Below, one piece after another: positions 30,856 to 40,614 of a stretch of 64,000 nucleotides of DNA (positions are counted from its first letter, which is position 1; the number at the start of each line of letters is the position of its first letter). The notes beneath the pieces are model-generated. The model did no database searches and was not told the origin of the DNA. It was given only the letters and a program-made list of their open reading frames with translations. The DNA is taken from NCBI GenBank assembly GCA_947499255.1, contig CANMNF010000003.1, forward strand, positions 186,001 to 250,000, written 5' to 3'. Both the position numbers and the translations under genes were made by a program. The DNA comes from an uncultured Sphingomonadaceae bacterium. Its GTDB lineage: Bacteria; Pseudomonadota; Alphaproteobacteria; Sphingomonadales; Sphingomonadaceae.

Positions 30856-32013
30856 TTAGGACGGCGCGTTGCCGCCTGCCTTAAGTGCGGTTTGCAGCTC
30901 ACCTTGCGCATCAAAATGCAGATCAGGCGGCAAAGCGATGCTGGGCCTGCGGCGATGTTCACCGCGCTTCAATGACAGGACAAAGGACAAGACACTGGCA
31001 ATCGCGCCATAAAGCTCCGCGCGGATCACCTGATTTTCACGCGTGGTGAAATAGACAGAGCGGGCAAGGGCGGGAAATTCCAGTACGGGAATGTCCAGAT
31101 CGCGCGCCAATTCGCGCATCGCAAGCGCTTTTTCCCCGCGCCCTTTGGCCAGCACAATCGGCGCATCGGCCAGCGCTGCATCATATGTCATCGCGACAGA
31201 AAAATGCGTTGGGTTGGTGAGGACGAATTGCGCTTTTTGCATCGCTTTGTTGATCCCGCCCATCGCAATTTGGCGCTGTTTGTTGCGGATCGCCATGCGC
31301 TTTTCAGGAGAGCCTTCCTTCTCCTTATTCTCCTCACGCACATCTTGATGCGACATTTTGAGGCGATTGTTGCGGCGCAGAAACTGGATCGGCCAATCGA
31401 TCATCGCGATAATGCCAAGGCCCAGCGCCATCAGCACCATCAGCTCAATGACGGTCACCCAAGCGACACCAAGTTGCCCGTTGAGATCGCCGCGACCCAA
31501 AGCGATCACCTCGTCAAAAGCATCGAGGCCCCACCAGATCGCCATGCCGCCAAGCAGCACGATCTTGAGCACGCTCTTGCCCAATTCGATAAGCCCTTGC
31601 GGCCCGAATATGCGGCCAAACCCTTTGATCGGATCAAGCCGCGATCCTTTGGGTTTGACATTGTCGGAAACGAATTTGCCTTCGCCAAACAGCAATTGCG
31701 AAGCGACGGTGAGAAACATGACCAACAAGCCCAGCGTCGCAATCGGTATAATAACGCCGCCGACCGCTTCGATCATCACTGCGCCGGGATCAAAGTGCGT
31801 GATTGTGTCGCGATCAAAACCCCATCCGCGCCGCGCCACTTCTTTGACGCTATCCATCAACCAACCGCCCAGCAGATAAAGCCACGCGGTCCCCGCCAAC
31901 ACGGCAACAGCTGTGCCCAATTCCTTGGAACGCAAGACATCGCCACGCTTGGCTGCATCGTCCTTTTTCTTTTGCGATGGTGCAAATTGCTTTTCGCCAG
32001 TCGTCTCACTCAT
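30856..32013 (-). CDS. flhB: Flagellar biosynthesis protein FlhB
   Basis: EKQFAPSQKKKDDAAKRGDVLRSKEL...; FVLTNPTHFSVAMTY autocleavage motif NPTH. Confidence 0.96.
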   Translation of the reverse strand: MSETTGEKQFAPSQKKKDDAAKRGDVLRSKELGTAVAVLAGTAWLYLLGGWLMDSVKEVARRGWGFDRDTITHFDPGAVMIEAVGGVIIPIATLGLLVMFLTVASQLLFGEGKFVSDNVKPKGSRLDPIKGFGRIFGPQGLIELGKSVLKIVLLGGMAIWWGLDAFDEVIALGRGDLNGQLGVAWVTVIELMVLMALGLGIIAMIDWPIQFLRRNNRLKMSHQDVREENKEKEGSPEKRMAIRNKQRQIAMGGINKAMQKAQFVLTNPTHFSVAMTYDAALADAPIVLAKGRGEKALAMRELARDLDIPVLEFPALARSVYFTTRENQVIRAELYGAIASVLSFVLSLKRGEHRRRPSIALPPDLHFDAQGELQTALKAGGNAPS

Positions 32014-32795
32014 GATCGCACCACATCGCCGGCATGGGTGATCATCGTTTCAGAAAGCGTGACGAACTGTTCAGAGGTAAATGGAGCGGCCGCAATCAAT
32101 GCCGCAAGGCCGCCCAACACACCGGCTGGCAGGCCAAGCGCGAACAGGTTGAGCGAAGGGGCAGAACGGCTGAGCACACCTGTCACCACCTGCACCAAAA
32201 ACAATACCAGCATGATCGGCAACGCAATCGCGACAGCGGTCGCAAACATCTCTGCGGCAAAGCCTGCCACGGCATAAGCGCGCTTCCCATCGCCCAGCCA
32301 ATTGGTGCCCGGTGGAAAGATCAAATAGCTTTCAATCACCAATCGCAACCACAGCAAATGGCCACCAATCGCAAGGAAGGTAAGAGTAAGGATGATTGTG
32401 AAGTATTGGCCCAAAGCCCCTGATTGCATTCCAGTATTGGGATCAATCGCTGTGGCAATGGCCATGCCCATACCGCCTGCAATCTGCTCTGCCGCAATCA
32501 CCGGTGCCGCAAAGCTTAATTGCAAAACAAAGCCCAAAGAAAGCCCGATGACCACTTCGCCAAGCAGCGCAATAATAGTGGCAAAGCTAAACACATCGCC
32601 GGGCACTTGTACTGGCGTCCACAGCATGATGAAGACGCCCATCGCACCTGCAATAATGATGCGCACCTGCACCGGAATTGTGCGTGCGCCAAAGATCGGT
32701 GCGACCAGCAAAGCGGTGCCCACACGCGTCATCAGGAACATCAGCGTCCACAGTTCAGCTTCCAGCTGACCAAGGCCAAGGACCGGCCCTGTCAC
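32010..32795 (-). CDS. fliR: Flagellar biosynthesis protein FliR
   Basis: Multi-TM FliR-like; position between fliQ and flhB. Confidence 0.93.
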   Translation of the reverse strand: MTGPVLGLGQLEAELWTLMFLMTRVGTALLVAPIFGARTIPVQVRIIIAGAMGVFIMLWTPVQVPGDVFSFATIIALLGEVVIGLSLGFVLQLSFAAPVIAAEQIAGGMGMAIATAIDPNTGMQSGALGQYFTIILTLTFLAIGGHLLWLRLVIESYLIFPPGTNWLGDGKRAYAVAGFAAEMFATAVAIALPIMLVLFLVQVVTGVLSRSAPSLNLFALGLPAGVLGGLAALIAAAPFTSEQFVTLSETMITHAGDVVRS

Positions 32796-33067
32796 CCTTT
32801 AATCCCGGCGATGAGATCAAAGATATCGCGCGCAAAATCGCTCACCAACCCCATCATGCCAGCGCCAAAAAGCACCAGCACCAGCGCAATGGTGGCAAGC
32901 TTTGGCACGAAGGTCAGCGTTTGTTCGTTCACCGATGTCGCGGCCTGAATAATGCCGACCAGCAAACCCACACCAAGCGCCGCCAACAAAACCGGCGCTG
33001 CCACCAATGCGGTGACCCAAAGCGCCCTGTCAGCCAGCGCCAGCAGCTCAATCGAGATATCGCCCAT
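32792..33067 (-). CDS. fliQ: Flagellar biosynthesis protein FliQ
   Basis: LVGIIQAATSVNEQTLTFVPKLATIALVLVLFGAGMM. Confidence 0.95.
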   Translation of the reverse strand: MGDISIELLALADRALWVTALVAAPVLLAALGVGLLVGIIQAATSVNEQTLTFVPKLATIALVLVLFGAGMMGLVSDFARDIFDLIAGIKG

Positions 33068-33074
33068 CGCTCCG

Positions 33075-33833
33075 CTACCCAAAGCTCATCGCGAGTGAGC
33101 CCATCAGAAGCACCCACCCATCGACCAGCACAAACAAAAGCAGCTTAAACGGCAGCGAGATGATGGTGGGGGAAAGCATCATCATGCCCAATGACATCAG
33201 CACGCTGGCCACCACCAGATCGATCACCAGAAATGGCAGGAACAGCATAAAGCCGATCTGAAATGCGGTCTTCAGCTCGCTGGTGACAAAAGCGGGCAGC
33301 AGAATGGAGAAGGGCACATCTTCAGGGCTATCAAATGCTGGCACATCCGCAATGTCGGCAAACATCATCAGATCGGTTTCGCGCGTCTGGCGCATCATAA
33401 AGCTGTGAAATTCACCGCCTGCCTCGGCAATGGCCTGTGTCGCTTCGATTTCTCCGGCGGCATAAGGTTCGATCGCGGAGGTATTTACCGCGTTGATTGT
33501 GGGGGCCATGATGAACATGGTGAGGAACAGCGACAGGCCGATCAGCACTTGATTAGGCGGCGATTGTTGCAGGCCCAGCGCTTGGCGCAAGATCGCCAGA
33601 ACGATGATGATGCGCGTAAAACTTGTCATCATCAACAGCATTGCTGGCAGAACTGTGAGCAGCCCCATCACCAGCAGGATTTGCAGACTTAGCGATAAAG
33701 GCGCGTCTTCACCGCCCGGTGTTTCACCCAAGGCCCGGTCCAGCGCCAACGACACTGCATCCTGCGCCAGAGCAGGTTCGGCAAAGCCCAGCAGGATCAG
33801 GCAAGGCAGCAATTTTAGAGCGACTTTAACCAT
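33075..33833 (-). CDS. fliP: Flagellar biosynthesis protein FliP
   Basis: LQILLVMGLLTVLPAMLLMMTSFTRIIIVLAILRQALGLQQSPPNQVLIGLSLFLTMFIMAP. Confidence 0.97.
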   Translation of the reverse strand: MVKVALKLLPCLILLGFAEPALAQDAVSLALDRALGETPGGEDAPLSLSLQILLVMGLLTVLPAMLLMMTSFTRIIIVLAILRQALGLQQSPPNQVLIGLSLFLTMFIMAPTINAVNTSAIEPYAAGEIEATQAIAEAGGEFHSFMMRQTRETDLMMFADIADVPAFDSPEDVPFSILLPAFVTSELKTAFQIGFMLFLPFLVIDLVVASVLMSLGMMMLSPTIISLPFKLLLFVLVDGWVLLMGSLAMSFG

Positions 33834-34101
33834 CACCGGTCTCGCTTTCAGGCACTCTGGCCTCGGCAAGGCGGACCAGGCCATGACGCGATGCACCCAC
33901 TAAGATTTCCCGTCCGCGAAATTCCACCACGGCAAGCCGCATTCCGGGCGCCAGCATGGTGCTTTCCACCAGCTTTGCTGCGCGTTCGCGCTGAGGATTG
34001 GCCAGCCGGGAATTGAGCCGCCTTGTAAGCCACAAGCTCCCCCAGATCATCCCTGCCAAAAGCGGCAGCAGCGCCGCCAGCTTGATCAAATACCACGTCA
34101 C
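33826..34101 (-). CDS. fliO: Flagellar biosynthetic protein FliO
   Basis: Single N-terminal TM; RLAVVEFRGREILVGASRHGLVRLAE; between fliN and fliP. Confidence 0.85.
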   Translation of the reverse strand: MTWYLIKLAALLPLLAGMIWGSLWLTRRLNSRLANPQRERAAKLVESTMLAPGMRLAVVEFRGREILVGASRHGLVRLAEARVPESETGDG

Positions 34102-34394
34102 GATGCAGCCTCTTCGCCATCATCGCCTGACACCATTTCCACAATGCGCAGCGCAAATTTGCCTTCTTGCGCAACCACTTCGCCGCGCGCGATCAGCTTG
34201 CCATTGACGAACACCTCAAGCAGTTCATCGGTTTGGCGATCCAGCGGCACGATGGCATCTGCGCCCAAAGCCAAGACCTTGCGCAGCGGCAAATTTGCAC
34301 GGCCAAGCTCAACTGAAAGGTTCACATCGATATTGCGCAGCATATCCAGCCCAAGGCCGAATTTGCCGCTCACATTTTCGGGATCGGAAGTCAT
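34098..34394 (-). CDS. fliN: Flagellar motor switch protein FliN
   Basis: MLRNIDVNLSVELGRANLPLRKVLALGADAIVPLDRQTDELLEVFVNGKLIARGEVVAQEGKFALRIVEMV. Confidence 0.96.
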   Translation of the reverse strand: MTSDPENVSGKFGLGLDMLRNIDVNLSVELGRANLPLRKVLALGADAIVPLDRQTDELLEVFVNGKLIARGEVVAQEGKFALRIVEMVSGDDGEEAAS

Positions 34395-35311
34395 TGCAGG
34401 TGTCCTTTTGCAGACGAAATCTGTGTAAGTTTGAGAGCCAGGTAATCGTCCATCGAACCGATCGTACCGCGCGCCAATTCATGGTCCGCAGCCAGCAAAG
34501 GCACTTCGCGGCGCAGGCTGATCGGCAGCACATCGCCTTTGGAAAGCGTGGAGATCTGCGCGACCGGCACCCGCATTTCAGCCAGCACAGCGCGCAAGCT
34601 TAACGGGATGCCGCAAAAAGGTTCATCCTGCGGTCCAGTAGGGGCTTTGCGATTGCTGCCGGAAGCATCAGGCTTATCGAGCGAGGCAAGGAATGCGCCA
34701 AAACCTGTGGCAAGGCCCATCAGGCCAATTTCCCATCCCTCACACTCTTCTTCTGCGATCGACAGAGTGAGCGAGAGCGTTTGCGCCTGACAGCCAAATG
34801 TTGCCAGCCGTTCCAGATTGGTTCCGCGCCCGGTAACCTGAACGGCATCGCCTGCACCAGATACTGCGCCCAATGCAGCGGCCAGCGTATCGCCCAGCCG
34901 CGCTATTGTCAGATCGGCGGAAAAGGGCATTTCAGCATCCGGCGTTTCGTGATCGAACACCGCGCCATTGCCGCCAAATGCGCGGTCACACATGGCCAGC
35001 GCGTGTTGGCGTGTTAGGCTGATGATCATGCTGGGCAGGACGGGCAGGCCGGTGACAATAAAGTGCGCGGCGGGCGGTTTGTAATGGCTAAAGACAAGGC
35101 GCGCTGCGGCGCGTTCGGCATCTTTGCACGTGATCGCCAGATGCGCGCCGCCCAGCAATGCTGACAGCGGATCGCGCAATGCTTTGCCAAGCATGGTGCC
35201 AAATTGCTGCGCGTTGGCGGCCATATCGGGTTTGGCCTCGCGCGGCTTGATCAGCTCATCGGCATGCTGCGCCAATGGGCGCTCTGCCACGATGTCGGAT
35301 TGCGGCTTCAT
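34391..35311 (-). CDS. fliM: Flagellar motor switch protein FliM
   Basis: FliM-like core plus C-terminal SpoA-like domain; between fliL and fliN. Confidence 0.88.
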   Translation of the reverse strand: MKPQSDIVAERPLAQHADELIKPREAKPDMAANAQQFGTMLGKALRDPLSALLGGAHLAITCKDAERAAARLVFSHYKPPAAHFIVTGLPVLPSMIISLTRQHALAMCDRAFGGNGAVFDHETPDAEMPFSADLTIARLGDTLAAALGAVSGAGDAVQVTGRGTNLERLATFGCQAQTLSLTLSIAEEECEGWEIGLMGLATGFGAFLASLDKPDASGSNRKAPTGPQDEPFCGIPLSLRAVLAEMRVPVAQISTLSKGDVLPISLRREVPLLAADHELARGTIGSMDDYLALKLTQISSAKGHLQ

Positions 35312-35886
35312 TGGACCAGAAACTCGCGGAAATGGACCTCTTCCACGCCGCCAAAGCCTTCTTTCGCGGTCAGCTCTTCATTGATGGCGTGGGCCAAGCG
35401 GGTTTGCAGGTTTTTGCGGCCATCGGGGGTGTAAACATCATCTTCGGGGGTATTGGCCAGCTCCACCAGGATGCGACTGCGAAGTGCCAGATCATGCTTG
35501 GCCAGCCATCGCACAACGCGGCCATCATAATGGGTGGAGGCGGCCATGCTGACCTGGATCAAAGCAGGCGATTGCAGAAGGTTAGAGGTAAAGCTGTCCT
35601 CAAATTCATAGTAAGCGGTGCGATAATCGCTACCGCCTTCTCCGGGGATTTCTGCCGAAGCGTCCCCATCGCCTTCGGGGGCATAAGGGTCTTCTTCGCC
35701 TTTAAGCACTTTTTTGGGCAAATCAGGCTTTGGCTCACCTGCTTCCTGGCCAAACAAGCCCATTGCATACGCGCCATAAGCACCTCCGCCCGCTGCTGCG
35801 AGCAAGGCCACAAGCAATACCAATATCTTGAGAAAGCCGCCTTTTTTGGGTGCAGGCGTGTGAATATCGTCTTTGTCTTCAGCCAT
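35308..35886 (-). CDS. fliL: Flagellar basal-body-associated protein FliL
   Basis: FLKILVLLVALLAAAGGGAYGAYAMGLFG TM; C-terminal EVHFREFLVQ. Confidence 0.88.
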   Translation of the reverse strand: MAEDKDDIHTPAPKKGGFLKILVLLVALLAAAGGGAYGAYAMGLFGQEAGEPKPDLPKKVLKGEEDPYAPEGDGDASAEIPGEGGSDYRTAYYEFEDSFTSNLLQSPALIQVSMAASTHYDGRVVRWLAKHDLALRSRILVELANTPEDDVYTPDGRKNLQTRLAHAINEELTAKEGFGGVEEVHFREFLVQ

Positions 35887-35909
35887 GCTGATAGTCTCCG
35901 ATGCAAAGC

Positions 35910-37181
35910 TTAGATGTAGAGGCCGCGCGATGGCGGATTGTCGGTTTGGGCAGGCGTATTGCTGTCGGCTGCATTGCGGTTGGACTGGCCATTTGCCGCG
36001 AGCTCTTGATCAAAGGTCGCGCGGTTAGAGGGGTCTTGATGCGAGCTGGAATTGTGCTGCATTTGCGCCTGAGATTGGGCTGATTGGCCCTGTTGGCCAG
36101 ACTGTTGACCAGATTGCTCACCACGGTTTTGGCCAAGCTCGCTGCGCACCGTTTCCCCCGCCGCGATCACGCGTTCAGCCAGAGCCGTGCGGGCGGTTGC
36201 GGCGAAATCGGGATCGGCATTTGTCATGGACACCGATAGGCCGCTCGCCCCAGTTTCGAAACGCAGCGCGACGGTTCCAAAATCGCTATTCGCGACAGAG
36301 AGGCGCGCGCTGCCCGGCTGTGCGGTTTCGCGGGCCTGCACAAGGCGTTCGACCAAAGTCTCAATCGCTTGCGGAGCAGGCGCGATGGCTTGCGCTGGCG
36401 CAGATGCGGAGGGTGCGGTGATCGCAGGGGCAGGGGCAGGGGCAGAGGCGGCCTGAACTGGCGCCGGCGCGGTTGCGGGTTTCGCGGCGCTCTCACCATA
36501 GAGGTTGAGCAAGCTTTCAGGACCAGATTTTGAGCCAGTTTTTGAGGCCGGCTGCGAATCTTCCTTAGAAGTGTTGGCTAGGGGTTCGGAAAAGCCGGCA
36601 CCTTTGGTGACCACCATTTGCACATCGCCCGGCCTAATCGCGTTTTCACTTGCTGGCTTGGTAGCCTGAGGCGGAGTGGGGGCCTGCGCAGGCTGCGGTG
36701 GCAGTTCGGCATTTAATGCCTTTGCTAAAAGCGGCGCTGGTGCATCGCTTGGCGTCGCTTGAGCTGGGGCAGTATTTTGTGAAGGCGCTTTGGGCGGGAG
36801 GATGGCAATGTCGCGATAGTTGGGCAATTCGGGCAATGGTTTTAACGCGGCGAACCCTTGGACCCCTTGTTTCGCATCAGCAGCAGGAGCATTTGCAGCC
36901 GCAGCCAATGGCGCATCGAGCGGCGCTTCACCATCCGGCAATTCCTTGCCGCTTTCTGGCAAAACCTTGCCGTCCACGGCGGCCAGAGGCGCATCTATAT
37001 CCACCGCGATTGCGGCGATACCAGCGGTCAGCAAGTCCCCTTCGAGATCTTGCTGGGCCAGCATAACATCTGCAAAGTTCCCTGCTTTATCAGCAGTTTC
37101 TGGCGTTGATTTGACAGCTTCTCCAGAATTTGCGCGCTGGGTTTTGCCCGATACTGCCTGCAAGATGGATTGTTCAATCAT
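35910..37181 (-). CDS. fliK: Flagellar hook-length control protein FliK
   Basis: Ala/Pro/Gln-rich protein with C-terminal LSVANSDFGTVALRFETGASGLSVSMTNADPDFAATARTALAERV; between fliJ and fliL. Confidence 0.75.
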   Translation of the reverse strand: MIEQSILQAVSGKTQRANSGEAVKSTPETADKAGNFADVMLAQQDLEGDLLTAGIAAIAVDIDAPLAAVDGKVLPESGKELPDGEAPLDAPLAAAANAPAADAKQGVQGFAALKPLPELPNYRDIAILPPKAPSQNTAPAQATPSDAPAPLLAKALNAELPPQPAQAPTPPQATKPASENAIRPGDVQMVVTKGAGFSEPLANTSKEDSQPASKTGSKSGPESLLNLYGESAAKPATAPAPVQAASAPAPAPAITAPSASAPAQAIAPAPQAIETLVERLVQARETAQPGSARLSVANSDFGTVALRFETGASGLSVSMTNADPDFAATARTALAERVIAAGETVRSELGQNRGEQSGQQSGQQGQSAQSQAQMQHNSSSHQDPSNRATFDQELAANGQSNRNAADSNTPAQTDNPPSRGLYI

Positions 37182-37636
37182 GCGCCATGCCTTTCTTGCC
37201 GATGAGGGGCGTTTGCGTTGCCCCCCTCACTCTTCAAGCTTCGTGCCAAAGCGGGACTGGCTTCGAGTTTCGGGCGATTTGCAGCGCGCTGCGCCTGCGC
37301 CAATTTGTCCTGCACAAGATCGCGTTCGCGGCTGCGCTTGGTCAGCGTGGATTGCGCGGCATTGGCGGCATCGCGGGCCATGCCGGCGGAACGCTGTGCT
37401 TCGTCGCGCAGATTTGTAAGGGCGGCGGCGAAAGTGAGATCGTCGCGCAATTCTTCGCCGGAAAGTGCCGCGTTAACAGGGTGCGTCAATGCCGCGCTGC
37501 GCCGTGCGACCGCTTCGGCGCGGGCAAGATCACCCAGCGCGCCTGCGGCATCGCGGATGGCCTGAACGCGGGCAATATCGCGCAAACGTTGCAGCCGTTC
37601 GAGGCGGCGCATTGTGGCAGGAACAGCGCGGGTCAT
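37178..37636 (-). CDS. fliJ: FliJ-like coiled-coil export protein
   Basis: Coiled coil RLERLQRLRDIARVQAIRDAAGALGDLARAEAV; directly downstream of fliI. Confidence 0.75.
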   Translation of the reverse strand: MTRAVPATMRRLERLQRLRDIARVQAIRDAAGALGDLARAEAVARRSAALTHPVNAALSGEELRDDLTFAAALTNLRDEAQRSAGMARDAANAAQSTLTKRSRERDLVQDKLAQAQRAANRPKLEASPALARSLKSEGGNANAPHRQERHGA

Positions 37637-38961
37637 GCCAGCACTTCGCCAAGTTCAGCGATGGATTGTGGCAGAGTGACAGCGTCGCCCGCCTCTTGTG
37701 CCAGAAACGCCATAATTGCAGGTTGCATCGCAATCGCGCGGTCCAGCGCCGGGTCTGCCCCTTCGCGGTATGCTCCCATCAAAACAAGATCGCGATTGGC
37801 GGCATAATCGGCCACCAATTTGCGCACGATGCGCGCGGCGTGCTGATGTTCAGGCGAGGCCACCTGGTTCATCACCCGGCTTAACGATGCAGGCACGTCA
37901 ATCGCAGGATAATGGCCTTGCTGCGCCAGATCGCGGGACAGGACGATATGTCCGTCCAAAATCGCGCGGGCGGTATCGACGACGGGATCATCATGATCAT
38001 CGCCATCGGCCAAAACGGTATAAATGCCGGTGATCGCACCGCCGCTGGTGGCGGAGTTTCCGGCGCGTTCCACCAGCTTGGTTATCGTTGCCAGAGCGGA
38101 TGGGGGATAGCCGCGCGCGGCGCCCGGTTCGCCCAGCAACAGCGCAATTTCGCGGCCCGCATGAGCGATGCGCGTCAAGCTATCCATGATCAAAACGGTG
38201 CGTTTGCCCTGGCTGCGGAAATACTCGGCCAAAGCAGTGGCGAACTGGGCTGCGCGCAGGCGCAGATTGGCGGCGTGATCGGCAGGGACGGCGACAATCA
38301 CCATGCGTTGCCGCATCGGCCCTGTCATATGGCGGGCAACAAAGTCAGAGACTTCGCGTGCGCGCTCTCCGATCAAGGCGACAATGGCAATATCAGCTTC
38401 GCAGCCATGGGTAATCATATCGAGCAGCACGGATTTGCCGACGCCCGATCCCGCCACAACGCCCAGCCTTTGCCCCACACCCATTGTGGCAACCGCATTG
38501 ATTGCGCGCACGCCGCAATCAAAGCTTTCCGCCACGCTGGCGCGCTCCAGCGCATGATCGCGGCGGCCAGCCAAAGGCCAGCGGGCTGGGCTGCGAATAG
38601 GTGCGCCGCCATCGATGGGAGTGCCAGTGGCATCAACCGCGCGGCCCAAAAACTCCTCGCCCACGCGCACCATGCCCGGTTCGCCCAAAGCTCTGACCCG
38701 TGCGCCGGGTTGCAACAAAACGGTATCGCCCAGCAGCATTGCGAGGCTGAAGCGGTCACGAAAGCCGATGATTTCGGCCAATGGTCCAGCATTCTCGCCC
38801 GTTTCGCGGCCAATTCGGCAAATTGTTCCGATTGCCACAGGAAGTCCGGAAATCTCCACCAGGCCGCCATCGCAGGCATGGACCCGGCCCATGCGTTGCG
38901 GCGCGAAGGGGACCGGCGCATTTTGCAAAGCGTCCAGCGTTTGCGCGGCGAGGTTCAGCAT
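37633..38961 (-). CDS. fliI: Flagellum-specific ATPase FliI
   Basis: GQRLGVVAGSGVGKSVLLDMI Walker A; GERAREVSDFV; VLIMDSLTRIAHAGREIALLLGEP. Confidence 0.97.
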   Translation of the reverse strand: MLNLAAQTLDALQNAPVPFAPQRMGRVHACDGGLVEISGLPVAIGTICRIGRETGENAGPLAEIIGFRDRFSLAMLLGDTVLLQPGARVRALGEPGMVRVGEEFLGRAVDATGTPIDGGAPIRSPARWPLAGRRDHALERASVAESFDCGVRAINAVATMGVGQRLGVVAGSGVGKSVLLDMITHGCEADIAIVALIGERAREVSDFVARHMTGPMRQRMVIVAVPADHAANLRLRAAQFATALAEYFRSQGKRTVLIMDSLTRIAHAGREIALLLGEPGAARGYPPSALATITKLVERAGNSATSGGAITGIYTVLADGDDHDDPVVDTARAILDGHIVLSRDLAQQGHYPAIDVPASLSRVMNQVASPEHQHAARIVRKLVADYAANRDLVLMGAYREGADPALDRAIAMQPAIMAFLAQEAGDAVTLPQSIAELGEVLA

Positions 38962-39638
38962 ATCTCAAGCGCCTCTGCCAAAGCGCGCGCCCATTCTTGC
39001 GGGCCATCAAGCACCGCGCCATCGCGCCCTTCAACACGCAATTCGCCTTGCGGCAAATCGGGATCGGGAGCGATGGTCCAGCTGTCTGCAAATTCGGGAT
39101 CGATCCGCGCGATATCATCTGGATTGAGACGCAATGTGATCGCGTCCTGCGCTTCGTCAAGCATGGTGGCGGCGCGCACGCAGCGGCTTTGCAAAAGCTC
39201 TTTATCCAAAGCGATGGGGGCAAAACTGGCGGAGCAAAGCGCTTTTACCGTTTCAGCCAGCATCGCGGCGAATTGATCGCGCATCTCTTGTTCCAATGTG
39301 CGCAAAGCGATGCCCAGCTTGCGCCGTTCACCCACTTCGGCCTCAGCCTGTGCAGCGCTTTCGGCGCGCCCTTGGGCAAGGCCGCGCTCAAACGCTTCGG
39401 TCAGGCGCAAATGTTCATTATCCACCGGCGGATTGGGAGCAGCTTGAGGCGCAGCGCCAAAGCGCGGATCGGCCAAAAAAGTACCAGCGGTGCCGCTCTC
39501 TCCTTCGAGCAGCGCCAGCCAGCCCGATGCGCCGCTTTGCGCCGAACCAAAGTCTGCCGCTTTGAAAAAGCTGGGGTCAGACAAATTCGTCGCCCCCGCC
39601 TTCGCCGCCACCTGCGCCGAATTCAATCTCGCCACCAT
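38955..39638 (-). CDS. fliH: Flagellar assembly protein FliH
   Basis: AFERGLAQGRAESAAQAEAEVGERRKLGIALRTLEQEMRDQFAAMLAETVKALC; between fliG and fliI. Confidence 0.8.
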   Translation of the reverse strand: MVARLNSAQVAAKAGATNLSDPSFFKAADFGSAQSGASGWLALLEGESGTAGTFLADPRFGAAPQAAPNPPVDNEHLRLTEAFERGLAQGRAESAAQAEAEVGERRKLGIALRTLEQEMRDQFAAMLAETVKALCSASFAPIALDKELLQSRCVRAATMLDEAQDAITLRLNPDDIARIDPEFADSWTIAPDPDLPQGELRVEGRDGAVLDGPQEWARALAEALEIC

Positions 39639-40614
39639 CGGCCAGTTTGCGCGCGGTTTCGATGATGGATTCCTGCGCGATGGAGACCGCAGAGCGTTTC
39701 ACTTTGCCGCGCAGTTCCAGTTCTTCTTTCAAGCCATCGGCGGCGCGGCGCGACATAGCCTCGTAGAAGACATTGCGCTCCTGCTCCTCAATGCCTTTGA
39801 GCGCATCGATCAGCGTTTCATTATCCAGATCGCGCAGCAGGCGGCCAATATCCTTGGCATCCAAAGCCAGCACCATGGAGAAGCGGAACATCTCTGCTTC
39901 GATCAGCGAGGCAAGCTCAGCATTGCGTTCATTAAGAGCGGGCATGACGGTTTGTTCAACCGTACCGGCTTCATTGATAAGATCAGCCGCTTCGCGCGGG
40001 CCGCCCATCGCTAGCGCGGCTTTGCCATAATGACGCGCAATACCTTGTTCGAGCATGGTGTTGAGCATCTCAACCGCATGAGGCGAAACGGGGCCACAAC
40101 GTGCCACGCGCTCCACAATTTCAGGCTGCATGGACGGCGGCAGGCCTGCAAGAACGTGTGCAGCTTGCACCGGATCAAGCAGCATCAGCAGCACCGCCAC
40201 GGCTTGAGGATGTTCGCTGGAAAGGAGTTTGATAAGCACCGGAGGCGCAAGCCAGCGGGCCATTTCAATACTGCGTCCGGCAGAAGGCGGGGTGATCTGT
40301 TCCATCAACCCATCCGCTTTCATATCGCCAACCGCGCGCGCCATCACATCGCGGAATTTTTGCGGCCGATTGCGGGCGGGCAATTCTTTCACATTGGCAT
40401 GGGAAACAAAGCCACCGATGGCATTGGCAATCCGGTCCGGCCCGATATCGGACATCGCGCACATGGTCTTGCCGATGACTTGCAATTCTTCGGGTTCAAG
40501 CCGTGCAAGAATGGTCGCAGCCTCTTCATCGCCCAGCAGCATGAGGATGACGCTCGCACGCTCTGGCTCGGTCAAGTTCTCCAGCTCAGACACAGCTTTA
40601 CGCCTCGGCTCCAT
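39577..40614 (-). CDS. fliG: Flagellar motor switch protein FliG
   Basis: ASVILMLLGDEEAATILARLEPEELQVIGKTM...LSSEHPQAVAVLLMLLDP...MVLALDAKDIGRLLRDLDNETLIDALKG. Confidence 0.96.
   Translation of the reverse strand: MEPRRKAVSELENLTEPERASVILMLLGDEEAATILARLEPEELQVIGKTMCAMSDIGPDRIANAIGGFVSHANVKELPARNRPQKFRDVMARAVGDMKADGLMEQITPPSAGRSIEMARWLAPPVLIKLLSSEHPQAVAVLLMLLDPVQAAHVLAGLPPSMQPEIVERVARCGPVSPHAVEMLNTMLEQGIARHYGKAALAMGGPREAADLINEAGTVEQTVMPALNERNAELASLIEAEMFRFSMVLALDAKDIGRLLRDLDNETLIDALKGIEEQERNVFYEAMSRRAADGLKEELELRGKVKRSAVSIAQESIIETARKLADGGEIEFGAGGGEGGGDEFV

Noticed and set aside
31204-32277. 357-aa ORF antisense to flhB/fliR
   Set aside because: Antisense to two clear flagellar genes.
37912-39276. 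454-aa ORF antisense to fliI/fliH
   Set aside because: Antisense shadow of fliI, low-quality composition.
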